From the NCBI RefSeq assembly GCF_047496725.1, contig NC_132976.1, positions 11,454,001 through 11,518,000 on the forward strand: DNA of 64,000 nucleotides, read 5' to 3'. The translations under genes and the position numbers were made by a program. A model generated the notes under the pieces. The model was not told the DNA's origin. It searched no databases and saw only the letters and a list, made by a program, of their open reading frames with translations. Below are positions 1 to 13,192 of the stretch, one piece after another. The stretch is from Anoplolepis gracilipes. Its lineage: Eukaryota > Arthropoda > Insecta > Hymenoptera > Formicidae. Position 1 is the first letter of the stretch, and every line of letters starts with the position of its first letter.

Positions 1-198
1 GACAGCAGTTTCGCTATATTCTATCAAAGATCGCTTTTACGGGTCGTTGCGTTTCACAAATCGGCCGTCGGTTTCATTGGCTCCGCACCCGTGACGACAC
101 GTGGTCACGCGTCGCTGCGTTTCGCCTCGCGGAAACGGTGGTTTTATGCATTTCACAGTAAAAGGGAAGGGAAGAGAAACGCTGTAAGGGAGTAAAAA

Positions 199-231
<33 letters not shown>

Positions 232-960
232 CCGAAAAAGCGAACGGGATTTTGCGAAACGACGGTCATAGAATATCGCGATGAACGTAATCAACGGCGT
301 ATTAAACTCTTTGCACGTCAAACTTGACTGAACACCCCTGCTCTTCCTCTTCTCTCCCTCCCTCTCTCCCTTTCTCCAGGATTCATAACGCAACTCATCA
401 GGCAAATGCACGATCGATATCACGTACCAAAAGCGGGAATCTGCTGCTACCGCCGTCTAATAACCGTGCAAATATCCTATCTTAACCTAACCTTCTCTCA
501 GTCCGTCGCCCCCCTTGTGCGGCAGTCTCTCCACCCCGTTCCGATCGAACGAACGCCGGCTATCATGTTTGTTCGGTCAATGTGACGGGCGTATAGAGCC
601 ACTTCGGATGGACGACCGGTATTCCCAATCAATAATCGACATGCATGCGGAGGATATTCCAGTATTGGTGGAAAATATTTTAATGGTAGATTCTTCGGTG
701 AATCTGAAATCGATTCTGCCTTTATAAAAAGTTTCTCTCGAGAGAATAAAACTCGGTATAATTTCAACAAACATTTGAGATTTCGATGCCGCGTATACGT
801 ATAAGAAAATTTCTATGTTTATTGGTAAACAATGAAACAATTGATATAGAAATTTATGCGATTTCCTACCTATAACCTAGTATTGAAGGAGAACTCACAG
901 AAATTTGTCGTCAAGCCTTGAATTTTTGAGTCCACTGTCGCGCGCGATAATAACATCCTC
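1..960. other. Non-coding flank, mixed composition
   Basis: I see no gene here. The stretch holds an A14 tract running into a (GA) microsatellite at 194-231, a moderately CpG-rich block at about 490-640, and a short CCTAACC motif near 486. The open frames on both strands between 500 and 840 overlap one another and resemble no known protein. Confidence 0.5.
194..231. repeat. A14 followed by (GA)12 microsatellite
   Basis: Fourteen adenines pass directly into about twelve GA units. The minus-strand open frame across it reads as a Ser-Leu run, which shows that the frame is a by-product of the repeat. Confidence 0.95.
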
Positions 961-969
961 GGGGATATA

Positions 970-1347
970 CAGGGTGTTCGGAAATTAAACCGACAAACTT
1001 TCAGAGATTGTCGGGGGCACCAAAAGGATCATTTTTTGTAAATGAACTTAGGGTCGGGAACGTCGCTAAGATTAGGTCGAGATCGCCTTGAATTTTTTAA
1101 ATAAAACCGCCAGTTTTTCTCGCACATTTTTGTAGCCCTCCTCGAAATCTTTTCAAAACATTATTATCTACTTTGGATCAGCCGTTTCAAAATTATTCAC
1201 TTTTTCTTCCGACCTTTTTCAAACACTCTGTGTGCCATAGCGCTGTAACGACACGCTTCCGACGTTTAGCTTCATTTGTGAAAAATGATCTTTTTAGTGT
1301 CCCCGAGAACCTCTGAAAGTTTATCGGTTTAATTTCCGTACACCCTG
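970..1347. mobile_element. Non-autonomous TIR element (MITE), TA-flanked, 378 bp
   Basis: The ends are inverted copies of each other. The first 76 bases pair with the last 76 with only about 10 mismatches, starting CAGGGTGTTCGGAAATTAAA on the left and ending with its near reverse complement on the right. Both sides carry TA (968-969 and 1348-1349), which fits a TA target duplication of the Tc1/mariner type. The similarity of the arms fades after about 100 bases. There is no transposase frame inside. Superfamily assignment is inferred from the TA and the terminal CAGGGTG only. Confidence 0.88.
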
Positions 1348-1349
1348 TA

Positions 1350-2160
1350 TAATCCGCGGACAAAAACGGCAATCAGCAAATTCATAAGACACTAATACCG
1401 TGAATCGCACGTGGCGAACGATGGACGATGTGAATAGTGCTAATCGCTCGTCATAATAACAGCCGTGTCACCCTGTTACTCGCGCAAGTATTATCCGACG
1501 ATAATCAACGGCCCATAATTGCGGGGTACTCCCATTTGCGAGGTTAATTGTTCTGCTACGATGATTATCACGATGCTGTTACTCGTGTATTTTATACCCT
1601 TAACGCTCAACCCGCACGGGAACGTCACGCGGCTGTTTTCTTACGATGATCGCGATACATTAATTGCCATTATGAACGATGCCATTATCACAATGCGCAT
1701 CGCGAATCCAATCACTCCGATCGCAGCTAATGGTGTTTAATAAATATAATAATCGAACTACGTATCTTATGTACATCTACGTTAATAAAACAATTTATAA
1801 TAAGGATGCAGATAAAATGTAAATTAGGAGATATAATAAATACGTATCTAAATTTATGAAAAACACATTTTCAATAACAAATAAATAACTTTTGATAAAT
1901 TTAACGTACTTAATTAATTCAAATCTTAATACGTATGTATATTTCATAAAATATGCTTTAAAATTTAATTATGTAAATTTGAAATTTGATACAAAATGTT
2001 TTGCGGATTTGTTGATAAAATAACAAATCTTTCTTTCCGATTAAAGCTCCCAAGACACAAAACAATAACATTGTGTGGAAAAAACATTTTCAACAAATAA
2101 AACAACACAGATCACACATACCGTCGAGAGAACAGTCTCTTGGATAATAATTTTACATAT
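1350..2160. other. Non-coding, moderately GC-rich then AT-rich
   Basis: A CpG-containing block up to about 1740 contains a 73-codon open frame that matches nothing I know. From 1740 on the DNA is AT-rich with frequent stop codons in all frames. No repeat or gene stands out. Confidence 0.4.
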
Positions 2161-2702
2161 GTAGTAAGATAAAGGGTCAGGCATATCGAGAGCCCGCAGT
2201 GACAGGCCGACGGGATGCAACGGAGCGATATGCGGGGCGGTCCGATTTGTTATTTATCAGGAATCTTGTCGCCTAGAAGCGGACGTAACTGTCCGAGCTT
2301 GTTCCGTTTCAGGGTTGGCGACGTCCGAGTTCATTACGGCAGTCGGTGTAACCGCTTCGCATATGCTCCAGCATCACCGAGAATCGGGTCCCCAGGGGGT
2401 CTGTACGCTAGTACTTGTCTCTCCTGCCATCCTCTCCGGCCAACCCCCTCTTTTCCCTACCCGCTATCCTGCCAACGATCGCCGCAGCCAACACATTTCC
2501 CGGTACGCGCGTTATGATATTGCTATATTATGCTAATTACGCAGTGGCCGCTCACGGTCAATGGTGCATACTAATGGCCATAGTCGCGCAACGAGGTGCC
2601 ATTGCGATTGATCAAAGCTGCTCTGGTTATGCTAATTCGAGCTCAACCTGGCGAACGCGCAAAGCGCGGAGAGTGAAGCGCAGAGAGGGGCAGGCAAGTT
2701 GA
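2161..2702. other. CpG-rich island, candidate regulatory element
   Basis: GC content rises sharply against both flanks and several overlapping open frames appear in different frames, as expected in a GC island without coding bias. The 3' half contains TAATTA (2534-2539), ATCAAAG (2611-2617, TCF-like) and two more TAAT-type motifs. A regulatory role is inference from composition and motif density. Confidence 0.3.
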
Positions 2703-3061
2703 TGGAAGATGATGGAAACGCAGAAATGGATAATGACGAGGACAAAACAATGCTACTACAATATTAACGGAATCAATAATATGTATATATACATATCATA
2801 ATTTATTGCGACTTGTTAATACAGATATGTACTTGTATTATCGATATCGCGTTAACTATGCTAGACGTGTCTAGCTCATTCATGTCATTTTATTGTAAAA
2901 TTATTGTATGAATTTTGCATCAATCTTTTTTTAAAATTTGATTGTAAGTATAGATAAAGCTAATATTTAATGCATTCAAAAACTAGAAGTAGTTTTTGAT
3001 ATTAGAAAATAATTTTCTTGAGCCAAAAAAATTTCAATTCAGTAGTATTGTAAAATTCAAG

Positions 3062-3081
3062 ATATATATATATATATATAT
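3062..3081. repeat. (AT)10 microsatellite
   Basis: Ten perfect AT units in AT-rich DNA. Confidence 0.9.
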
Positions 3082-3282
3082 GTATATTTGCTTTAAAAAT
3101 GTAAGATTACGATTTCTGTGAAAAGCGCAATGAATCATATAACTGTATACAGTATGAGCTTTTCAATCTAGCTGAATCACGTTATGGGAAAAATATTCAT
3201 CAACCGTAAAGTTATAAAAGCTGTTTTCGAAGATGAACAGAATGATAAACAATCGCCATTTCCATCTGTCAAGAAAAAAAGG

Positions 3283-3304
3283 ATATATATATATATATAT
3301 ATAT
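3283..3304. repeat. (AT)11 microsatellite
   Basis: Eleven perfect AT units after an A7GG tract. Confidence 0.9.
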
Positions 3305-3497
3305 AAATGCATGAGAGAAGTGCGAAAGAAACAGAAAATGGAAGCTTTCTGATAGGAGGAAAGACGAAGTAAATGGAGAAGCATGTTAGGACAGATGGAA
3401 GAAGTTGGTGCTTTGTGCGGCGTTATTCGAGAATGTTTAATTAATACGTGAAGTAACTTAATAACTAATAAGTCGCTCTTGACGGAGACGCCATCAT

Positions 3498-3516
3498 CCC
3501 CCCTCCCCCCCCCCCC
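3498..3516. repeat. C-run, one T interruption
   Basis: Six C, one T, then twelve C. The minus strand therefore carries a long G-run, and length variation or assembly error is likely here. Confidence 0.9.
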
Positions 3517-4600
3517 GCTTTTGCGTTCGTTTAACGAGCACAGTGTCATCCAGTGATTACAGACTAATTGAAAATGATGATGGCAGCGCAGAAGCAGCAT
3601 TCTATTCAAAACGACGCAAAGTTCCACGTTTTATGAGCACAATGAGCGAGATAGTCAATTTAAGTATAAGAGAAAATAACGCAAGAATAAATAAAATAAA
3701 TTAAAAAATTTATAGAAAATAAAATTCGATCCCTTAATTCTTTAACAAAGACAAAATTGCTAAAATCTTTTTTCAATATTTCAGCATTTTTTAATTATTA
3801 TAATATATAATACATTAGTAAATAATATTATATGCAACTTATATCTTTTCGTCTTCACGTTTAATTCCATTTTCTACAACTTTCTAATTTCTCTCTTTTC
3901 CATGTGCATATCTTTTTTTTTTTCTACTTTTAATAATTTAAAACTTAATAAATGTTTGTTTGTTAATCGATGCATTATAACATATTAAAAACATTGTTAA
4001 TATAGAAATAATCGCATTTCTGTTATCGTAGTAAAATTTTATTTTTGAGTTTCTGTTCGCATGAATTAGCAATTTCATCTATAGCTTTTACCTCGTATGC
4101 AGTATCATATTTTTCATGATTTCCAACTTCTCCCTATCATGAGAAAAAGTGAACAACGCGCAATGCGAAAGAGCCAGTCAATGCACAGTAAATTGAAATT
4201 TTATGCACCACATTCACATGTTAAATAGGTATGTTCTTTACAATAATTTCCATCGCTTGGAGAGATTTTTAGTGGATGATCCTACGAGTGAGTTTGGTGA
4301 ATTGAGAAAAAAAACATAAGTAAAATATGGATATATATATAATGTTTTTAAGTTTTTCACAATATCTATACAGCGATGTTTGATTTCCTACTTTCCTACT
4401 TTATACAATTACAATAATTACAAAACAAATTAATCTCACATACCTTTAATAACGACTTAAATTCTTAAAGACACAAACATATGTACATTGCAGAAACATA
4501 TAGGAAAAGAAGAAAAAAAAAAAAAAAAGTATGAACGTTATATATGACACAATAATATGAAAAAAAAAATTAATTTACCCGTTAATTTATACGAAATAAA

Positions 4601-5330
4601 GAACTAATCACGAGGAAGAAAGCAGAGTTGCAAATTGAAATTATGAACCGGGCCTGTGAATGAGCACAGCTGCACTCTGCACGAACTATCCAATCGCTCC
4701 GTACGACTTTTATAATGAGTCCTCAGGCTGATGCATGAATAAGGCATTAGGAATAAATTCGCCGTAAAGACCGGCGGATTATATCGCTGTGGATATTGCG
4801 TTCGGGGACATTCTAGCTGATCCGCCGACCGCGTAATTTGAGCAGATTCATGAGAGACGAACCCGCGTCCGGTATCGATCGCGCTTCCTTCCATAAGAGA
4901 TGGCTTTCCCTCCGCGGAATAGACGTCCGTGCATACCGTGCAACTGGCTGTAATCGCGTTTACGGCCGCACCACCGGTCGGATTTCGCACGCGGAATCGG
5001 GCGGTAAATATTTGAAACGACCCGTCATTAGGCATTAGCCGAACTCCGCCAGCAAGCCGCTCTTAAGCTTCCGGTCTCGAGAAGGAAATCCCGGACCTCG
5101 AGACTCCCAACGACCGGCACTCCTGCAGCCTGTGCAAGAGCGGATACACACGCTCTAACGTCTACCATGGTCATTCCAGGGGTCAGGGAGACCGAAGAGG
5201 CGGGAGAGAGGAAAGTCGACGAGTTACAACGGAACTAACCCGTTACGGGAATCACCACTAAAACCGCGGATCTCGAAACGGCATTAAGCGACCAACGTCA
5301 TCGTGATCAATGTCGATGCGATCTTCTTTA
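4601..5330. other. CpG-rich island
   Basis: A well-bounded GC-rich block of about 700 bases between AT-rich flanks. Open frames on both strands (for example 4604-5035 minus) overlap and carry no recognised domain, so I treat the block as a non-coding candidate regulatory island. Confidence 0.3.
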
Positions 5331-5524
5331 GGTACAATATCTGTGTATAGAATCCTTTTTGTATTCGTAGAATGTTTTTGGATACAATGGTAGAATATCT
5401 AAAGAACGAAAGCCGTCCAGTTTATAAACTATAACATTATTTATGAGAGAAGATTTAAACTAAATTGTGTCTGCATAATATTATACATATGAATGCTTTT
5501 TAAAGCATTAAAGATCTAAAATTT

Positions 5525-5565
5525 ACATTATATTTATAATCAACATTATATTTGATCAACATTAC
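5525..5565. repeat. Short degenerate tandem of ACATTATATTT-type units
   Basis: Three successive partial copies of a 16-18 base unit starting ACATTA, the last one truncated. Too short to suggest a specific origin. Confidence 0.6.
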
Positions 5566-5830
5566 TTGTGCTTCTAACAATAAAATTATAATTGTAATTT
5601 TATAGCCAGAATCTATTATTGGAGTAAAAATAATTTAATTTTAATATTAAGTATATTTTATATATTAAGTTTAATTGCATTTTCTACCTCTCATTTCGAT
5701 TATTTTTTAATTCAAGCTTATACTGATCTTTGTAGATAAATCAAGAAACGTATTGTATATTTACTCAGTAAGTAATTTAAACTTCTCTCGCTAGTTTAAT
5801 AAATTTCTAAAGACACTTTATAAAATATCG

Positions 5831-6435
5831 TGTCGTCGATAATAGATGCATTAGATTTTGCTACGATCGGAAGTGACAATAAGCAATCGTGCCGTGGCAA
5901 GAAAGCAGCAGGTTCCACGGGTCGGCGAATCCCACGATGTTTCGTGCGAGAAAAGTTTGATTCGTTTTTCCGAGCCGGGCCAGATGCTGGCGCCAGAGGA
6001 GACACCTACGTCACCGATGTATTTTACGCAAAGTTTCCGGGGCAGCGGCAACAACTTCTATTATCTCGGAATTCTTCGTATCGAAAGTCGTGAAAAGAAG
6101 AATGAGGATCGCGCGCGGTGCGAAGGAGGCTCGAGCACGGAATATACCGTAGAAGACAGCAGTCGAGAGCAGCGAGGTCGAGGGTTAGACAGTTCTTGTA
6201 CTGTCAATAACACTCCCCCGGGGCGTGATAGATTGGCCCACCCTCGCCATCCAGCTACCATTTATCTACTTTTTGTCCCGCACACTTTCGTCTCGTGGCC
6301 ACCGTTACCATCGGTGATGCCGGGGGTGTTTACCGCCGTGAAAACTAGAGGAGAAAGACTACCAGCGAAACCCTCTGCGCGATTCTTTCTCGTGGTTCAT
6401 TCACGTTCGTCGAGTAGTATCTCTGTCAAATGCTA
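5831..6435. other. GC-rich island
   Basis: A GC-rich block open in several frames at once, including a 192-codon plus-strand frame (5858-6436) whose translation shows no domain, signal peptide or familiar composition. Such overlap is typical of GC islands and argues against real coding. No splice-bounded exon stands out. Confidence 0.3.
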
Positions 6436-6521
6436 GCTGAAGAATCAAGAATTTCAATCGAATTAAATCAGAAAAAAGCTCTAATTAATCAGTTCGAATT
6501 AGCCAATTGTTATGCATTCAT

Positions 6522-6525
<4 letters not shown>

Positions 6526-6579
<54 letters not shown>
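6526..6579. repeat. (GA)~27 microsatellite
   Basis: About 54 bases of perfect AG alternation after an A6 run. Confidence 0.97.
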
Positions 6580-6582
<3 letters not shown>

Positions 6583-8510
6583 TCTTTATATAATTTCATG
6601 TAATATTTAACGTAAACTTTATACATATTAAAAGTTGTATCTATTCTTTCATTTGATGACATAGAAATGTGAATTCACGAGGTAAATGTATGTATATCAA
6701 CATTATAATTACAACTCATAGTAAAATTAATATAACTTAAAATTTTCAATAATCAAATTTATTTGTTTTTTTTCTTGCATTATAAGGCTATCTTAATTCT
6801 TAATCTTGAAATTCTATTTCTGAGCACACGAAATTATATTCTTAATAAAAGAAATTTTCTTCAAAATCTTTCCTGCAGAAGTTTGCGAAAGAAATAAAGA
6901 CTTTGACTAAGTTGGGCAAAAACCTAATTATCGGATTCGCAAATTAATTAACGTGACTGTTTCGATTGAACTAATCATTAAAAATGTGATTGAAAATCGT
7001 CACTTTGAAGAAGAGTCAATCGAGATAATAATTGTAACAGTGCGACGAATGTGACACTTGATAAAAATATCAACGAATTCGAATCAAATTACAATAATAC
7101 ATAAAGATGACAAGTTGATCAAGTTACAATCAGAGATAACTATTATACAACAAAGAACATTTATCGAAATTAAGATTCGAGCGATATCGAGCGATATTAT
7201 TGAGACCAATTCGGCGATATAGCCACAGCAATCCGATCCCATTCGCGTGGACATTGTAAGGGGATATCCGCGAGATAACTTCGCTCGACTTCGATCCTTC
7301 CCGATAAGAAAAACGAAGGAGATCTCTGAAAAGCCTGAAATTCATTGGCGAATAGTTACAGGATACCCGACATTCCCGACGTCGGCGCGGTCGAGTCGGG
7401 AGAGGGACGCCGATTGAAAAAGTTTCCCGATCCTGTGTCCTCTTCTCTCTCTCTTTCTCCATGCCTCTCTCCTCTCACCGAGAACGGGAAACTCGCGCGA
7501 GATAGATATCTCTCGAAACATCGAGAGCCGTTGACTGTAAACTACAGAGTTCCGGTAACTCGAAAAATTATACGCTCACCTCGGAAAAAATCGAACTATA
7601 ACACTAATCTGACATTCGTAATTATATAATATTTAATTGCGGAAGACTAACGATGATAGAATCTTGATATCGATGTCTTCATTCGCTTCTTCAGCTCCTA
7701 TTTATTTATTTTACTATGCTTCATCATTTTCCGAGATTTTTATGATGTTCAAAGCTCTAACCACATTATATTTCGCAACAAATTAATGAAACTTAACGAG
7801 CTGAGCTGGGCGAAAATATCTCGCTGAATTACGTTATTTTCCTAGAATGTGCCTTCATCTCTCATTTTCTGCCTTTCCTCTGTGCAAAAATTAATGAAAA
7901 ATGATACATTTTAATAAAAATAATATTCGTATTATAAGTACATTGAACATATTATTATTATTATTATTATAATCATTATTACTTGATCCTTGGGAGAATT
8001 GTAAATTCTAGCTTTTTAAAACACACATTTATAGCGTCGTAAACATTTATAATTTATGTCAAAATATTTAAAAAGTTATTCATTAATTTTCTCAATTAAT
8101 CTTTTGAATTGTAAAAAAAATATTTTATTTATGTATTATAAATCTCAATCTTTTGCATGAAATCAAAGTACGTTTCCACACGTTAATTTTGATAATCGAG
8201 ATTTGACTAAGATTTAATAACTACGACAAATCAGAGAACAGAGAAACGGGAGAAAGTAGTACATATTCACGGATGATCGGAATGATTATTTTCCCGACGA
8301 AACAGTGCAAATCGACAAGAGGAGAGGCAGTAGAATTCATGGCGTAGACAGAGGAAATGGTAGATCGTCGTCGGTGGAACGCCAAGTTGATAATTGGAAA
8401 TTCATGAGATTCCCAAACTAAGTTGTTCTAATCTGTTTCATCCCCGCGTGATCATCTGACCTTACTGCGTAGCCGCAGTAACTGTGAAAGATTAGAAAAT
8501 GTTGCCTTGT

Positions 8511-8550
8511 AATATCCTTTATTTCTAATATCCTATATTTCTGATATCCA
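8511..8550. repeat. 16-bp tandem repeat, 2.4 copies
   Basis: The unit AATATCCTTTATTTCT is repeated with one substitution, then begins again as GATATCCA. Confidence 0.8.
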
Positions 8551-9274
8551 CCATTTTATACATTAATCTAATTATCCTAAAAAGCAAATTATTTACAATC
8601 AGTTAAATTATAATATTCCACTTTGTAATATTTCTTGCGATATTATTTCATAAAAAACACGAAAAAAAAAAATGATTAACTCGAAGTAATTTCTTATTTT
8701 TAATTGATTTACGAATCATATATCGATTCAACAAAAATTCATCTTTCTTTAGACTTGAAAAGCTCACACAGACATTAAATATCGTAGTATATCATTTTGA
8801 GATAACAAAAAATTAATTACATTTTTCAAAAGTTATATTTATCATAAGTATTTATCTGTTTGAAATACGTCACAGCCGGTACGACAAATTTTCTCTATAC
8901 GTATATGTATTTATAATCTTTCAGAATGTCAATAATCATGAAACAATCATGTTTATAATGATTTAAACTACAGCTATATCAAGCTACTCGTTTTCCAGAT
9001 TGAAACAAACGACGCAACTCAAAGTTCAGCTCTTTCGTCAGGACCTTCGATCTCATCGAAATTAAGAACTCGGAGCAGCAGTCAACGGTAATTTCGAGAG
9101 GATAATGGGTGATCCCAGAGTGTATTGTACGCGTCTTAGCCAATTCGCAAACGAGAACAATGGTTCGAGCGTAGGTTAATGACCAATCTCGGGAAGGCGG
9201 ATGGAATTTCGACGCTAGGTGCGAATTGAACCGGCGACCTCGAAAAGAACTTCCATTGGCTAACAAAGGTTCTT

Positions 9275-9295
9275 CGAAAGCACTCGAAAGCACTC
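9275..9295. repeat. 10-bp tandem repeat, 2.1 copies
   Basis: The unit CGAAAGCACT is repeated exactly twice and followed by a C. Confidence 0.8.
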
Positions 9296-9748
9296 AAAAC
9301 TTTTAAGACAAAGTTTTTATTAATGTTGCATCACTGTAAGAGAATTTGTTCAAAATACTTTCATGAGTATTGTTATATTACACTTAAATTACACACTATG
9401 TCTAGTAACATATTCGCTAGTCCATTTAATATACAAATTCTTAAACAATTTGATATTTATAAAAGAAATGGTCTTGAGAATTATTAACGATTGTGAATAA
9501 AGGGAATTATATCAATAAAATTTATGAAGAATGAAATATAGAAAATAGAATGTTCTTTAAATTAAATATATTTCATGTAAACACGTACATATATTTTATT
9601 TTTGCAAAAAAGTTTAGATTGAAAATTAGTTATCAAGTATAAGATGTTTTAATTACGTCTTTATGAAGATTATTATGACATAATTTTTAATTTCTAAAAA
9701 ACTGAAAGTAATTTTCACCAAAATATTACGGAAGAAATTTTTTATTCG

Positions 9749-9769
9749 CTCTCTCTCTCTCTCTCTCTT
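9749..9769. repeat. (CT)10 microsatellite
   Basis: Perfect CT alternation in AT-rich DNA. Confidence 0.9.
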
Positions 9770-9850
9770 ATCATGAATAGAGAAATTTACAGTCTAAAGT
9801 TTCCAAGAATATCGTGAGAAATATTTAAAAAAATCTTCAAACTCTCGGAT

Positions 9851-10700
9851 TCTAATTACAACCTACATACGAAAATCTAGTCCCTAATCATCCAGCAGAT
9901 GTGTGCCGAAATTAACTTTCGGCCCAAGTTAAACGATTAGACTTTCCTCGGGAAAGCTCCACGGGTCAGCTGATTTTGAGAAGACTTAATTAAGACCTTT
10001 AAAGGACTCGAACGAAAGACCATCTCTCGATCAAGCGCGGTGAAATTACACGCGGTAATCGCAGCATCTAGAACGGTGGAACAGTGTGATCGGTTCCCTT
10101 AAAGGAGGAATCTCGGTCGAAAGAGATAGCAGCGGTACAATTAAGCGTTTAATCTGAGAAGTTCTTGAGTAGAGATCGGGACCAAGAGTCTAGGGACGCG
10201 CGGCGTTCGGACGCAATTACAGCGGAGGTTATCGTCGCGCTGAGCTTCGACAGTGGGATCTCCGTAAAGTAGGAACTCCTGTGTCCAGGCGGAGTCCTTC
10301 ATTCGACCGGTAGCGGATCCTCGGGACAGGAACGTTCCATTGTGCGCGGAAACTTCGGGAATGAAACTGGACAGTGGCTGAGACTAAGGATTTAATCGAA
10401 GTACACCGGACACGGGACGACCTAATTTTCTGACGGCCGCGAGATCCGTAACGCACTCAAGGAGCGGTCAGCGTTTCCACGGACCGCACCACTATGCCGC
10501 GTCTGATGTTCCGGTAGCGGACGCCTGTGAAACTTTCGAAAGCACAGTTGCAATCGTCGGCTTTTAGTAAGTTGCGGATCAGAAAGGAGCATTTTGGATT
10601 TGGTGCGAGGAGCTCGTTAAAGAGTCGCTAAAACTCGTTTAAGCTGCCCGCGAAGAAACTTTTAATCTGCACGGGTGTTTCAACTATAAAGAATTCCGCA
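9851..10700. other. CpG-rich island, about 850 bp
   Basis: One of the longer GC-rich blocks. It has few long open frames (best 75 codons on the minus strand at 10229-10456), so it is not coding in any obvious way. It could be a regulatory island or an untranslated exon. I see no strong TATA box or consensus splice site that decides between these. Confidence 0.3.
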
Positions 10701-10964
10701 AAGACTTCGTTTGCGACTTGATTACGAGATTAATTAAGATTGAATTAAAGTAACACTAATAATAAAGAATTAATATTATAATTATTTTATATCAAAGTCT
10801 ACTGTCTAAGTTATTTGATGTTATATAAATTAACACTGTATATTTACTTTATTATGTATTATTAGAAAATTATATTTTATTTATTATATATATAAATTAT
10901 TTTTACGTAAAAGAAGGGAGATAATCATTAATTCTATTTTATTTAATTTTTTCCAAATTTATGT

Positions 10965-10970
<6 letters not shown>

Positions 10971-11021
<51 letters not shown>
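10971..11021. repeat. (TA)~25 microsatellite
   Basis: About 50 bases of perfect TA alternation directly upstream of a GC island. Confidence 0.97.
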
Positions 11022-11024
<3 letters not shown>

Positions 11025-11040
11025 AAAGAGTGGTTACAAT

Positions 11041-11640
11041 AGTTAAACTCATTGATGGATTCTGATGATGGCACAATTGTATTGCTCGCGACGACGCATT
11101 TACCAGTGAATCCCATGTGCACTATTGAACTTAAGAAGACAGCCAATAAGAAAGACATTTTCTGCTTTCGCGCACCACGAACGATCATCAAGAGTGAATC
11201 GTATAGGTGCGCTCTTGGCTTCCGATTCTCCTCTATTTCGAGACGATCGACCAACGGAGAACGAGGAAGCGAAAAGGGACGAAACGAAAACGTCACCCTC
11301 GACGACGCCCGCAATCGTCGTCTTATTGGTTCATCGGAATCACAGAGCGCCCGGTCCGACCCGGCCCGGCCCGGGATCGCGTGTTGCAACGTCGATTCCG
11401 AAGGGATGGAAGCGGGCCTCGGTGCCAGCCGGTGTTCCTGGGACGGGGTCCCTCCCAGGCCATTGGTTATTCATGAAGCCCCGCTCGAAATTGAGAGACA
11501 CAACGAAACGTTACCAGGGACAGTCGTCGGACTATCGATTGTCTGGCATTTACTTCAACGAATACGCGCGTTTATCCGTTTTCCTCATCTCACGACTTCA
11601 TCCACGACCAAAGTGAAATAGAGAAACTTTACTGATGCGA
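11041..11640. other. CpG-rich island with CCCGG tandem
   Basis: All three plus frames are open for 89-189 codons, the hallmark of composition rather than coding. A short tandem of CCCGG (11361-11375) lies inside. The longest frame, 11052-11621, has no domain that I recognise. Confidence 0.3.
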
Positions 11641-12076
11641 ATCGTTTATAAACTCCTTCAATGTGGAAAACGGATACGATTTACGGACAGTTGAAAGTGA
11701 TGATAAAAACGATTCCAAAAATATCTCAATTCTCAGATAATTGTAAGAGTTATTTTTGAGTGAATAAGATAGAATAAGAAAAAAAGTACAAAAGAGAGAA
11801 AAGTATAGAAAATTGTGTAATTTTAACTTATGTAATTTTATACTTTATTTTGTTGAATGCAAATTATTTGCTAAAATATTATACAACATAATTAAGAGAA
11901 TAATTGAATAATATTTAACCAATGTATCTTTTTAAATGGTTTTTACTTCAAATTTTTTCATTTTTCAGATTTAGAGAGCAGATATATAGCAAGAGAGTAA
12001 TAATATATTGTTCAAAACCTAAAACTTTTAATATATCTTGTCAAAGTTGTGTGCCAAATAGATATTCTTATATATT

Positions 12077-12128
<52 letters not shown>

Positions 12129-13192
12129 GTCACAAATTTTTTTACAGAATAAATAAATAATAATATAAATGAATGTTTCCTCTCTTACATAACTCGTATA
12201 ATTCTTCTATAAGAAGATTGCAGAACTAACGAATATTCCGGCCGTATATCGTCCTAAATGTATTGCGAGACATTCTAATGCGGGGGAAGTAATTTCCTGA
12301 ATAATGCAAGTCTTCCGTGAAATACATTCTTAGCTTTGCCGTTCCAGGTGCACGGAATGGTAAAAAATCCATGGATCGCGTGGACTTCACGACAATAAAG
12401 AAATCAGGTTGAGGACACGAAAAAGAAAATTTCGTAAAAATACTATATCATTTTTGAAGAATAACAATTTGATATTTTGCCGAGATCTCAAACTTAGATA
12501 TCTAACATCGCAATGAGAATAACCAACGCGAATGGTTGTGCCATTAGAAGTAATCTCGTGACGCTCTCATTGCCACCTGAACTTTGCTCTATATTAGCGG
12601 TTTATAAATAAGTTAACCGATTTCGCCAGTGTAAGAGCACTTACGTCATGCGAGAGAAAAGGTCAAAAGTATTGGCGCACGCCGATTAAAATTTTAATGT
12701 TATAAGTGCCAATAAATCTCAGCGGATAATAGATTTGTTGAATCAGATGTTTAAAATTAGATGCGCATCGATAAACTTATTTCATCAAGTCATCCATCTC
12801 TTATTGATTAACTCGCAAAAGAAAGTATAAGATTGTATCGTATTATACTTTAACATTTCGTATTTTTATTTTGCGATATCATTCATTGCTTCGATTATAA
12901 TCTGAGCACGAACACAATTCAGAAGTATATCGAACAGATGATAGATTCGTTTCATGCTGTGGTGAATTATGTGTATAATACTGAATTATTGATATGTATG
13001 AATAACTCTCCATTAAAATATGAATAATTTATATTAAATTAATATACATATAATATATATTTTTTTTAATAAGTTCAAAATAAACATTCACGTTTAATAT
13101 TTTTTCATCTAAATTAAGAAGCAAAAAAGGTCCGTTTGAATAAAAACAAATTCTATCTTTCAAATCATTATGGTAATAATGATAGTAATAGC
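11641..13192. other. AT-rich non-coding DNA
   Basis: Contains a (TA) microsatellite at 12079-12123 and a moderately GC patch at 12230-12700 without a usable open frame. A strong polypyrimidine-AG acceptor-like sequence ends near 11968, but every frame after it closes quickly and no donor follows. Confidence 0.45.
12079..12123. repeat. (AT)~22 microsatellite
   Basis: Perfect AT alternation. It produces the Tyr-Ile run in the open frame crossing it. Confidence 0.95.

Larger units (their letters stand above)
2703..4600. other. AT-rich non-coding DNA
   Basis: This stretch holds only simple sequence: (AT)10 at 3062-3081, (AT)11 at 3283-3304, a C-run at 3498-3516 and a poly-A tract near 4511-4528. 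The 154-codon minus-strand open frame at 3163-3627 runs through the C-run and the (AT) repeat and has no recognisable domain. Confidence 0.5.
6580..9850. other. Mostly AT-rich non-coding DNA with small GC islands
   Basis: No gene is visible. The stretch contains a GC-rich patch at about 7180-7600, an (ATT) run near 7955-7970, a 16-base tandem at 8511-8550, a 10-base tandem at 9275-9295, and (CT)10 at 9749-9769. The minus-strand 104-codon frame at 8979-9293 is not recognisable. Confidence 0.45.

Noticed and set aside
5858..6436. 192-codon plus-strand open frame
   Set aside because: Overlaps other open frames on both strands in a GC island and has no recognisable features.
9180..9250. tRNA-like B-box (GGTTCAATTCG) and weak A-box on the minus strand
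   Set aside because: Spacing between the boxes is about 31 bases, too short for a tRNA, and no cloverleaf acceptor stem pairs.
11052..11621. 189-codon plus-strand open frame
   Set aside because: All three plus frames are open here, indicating composition and not coding.
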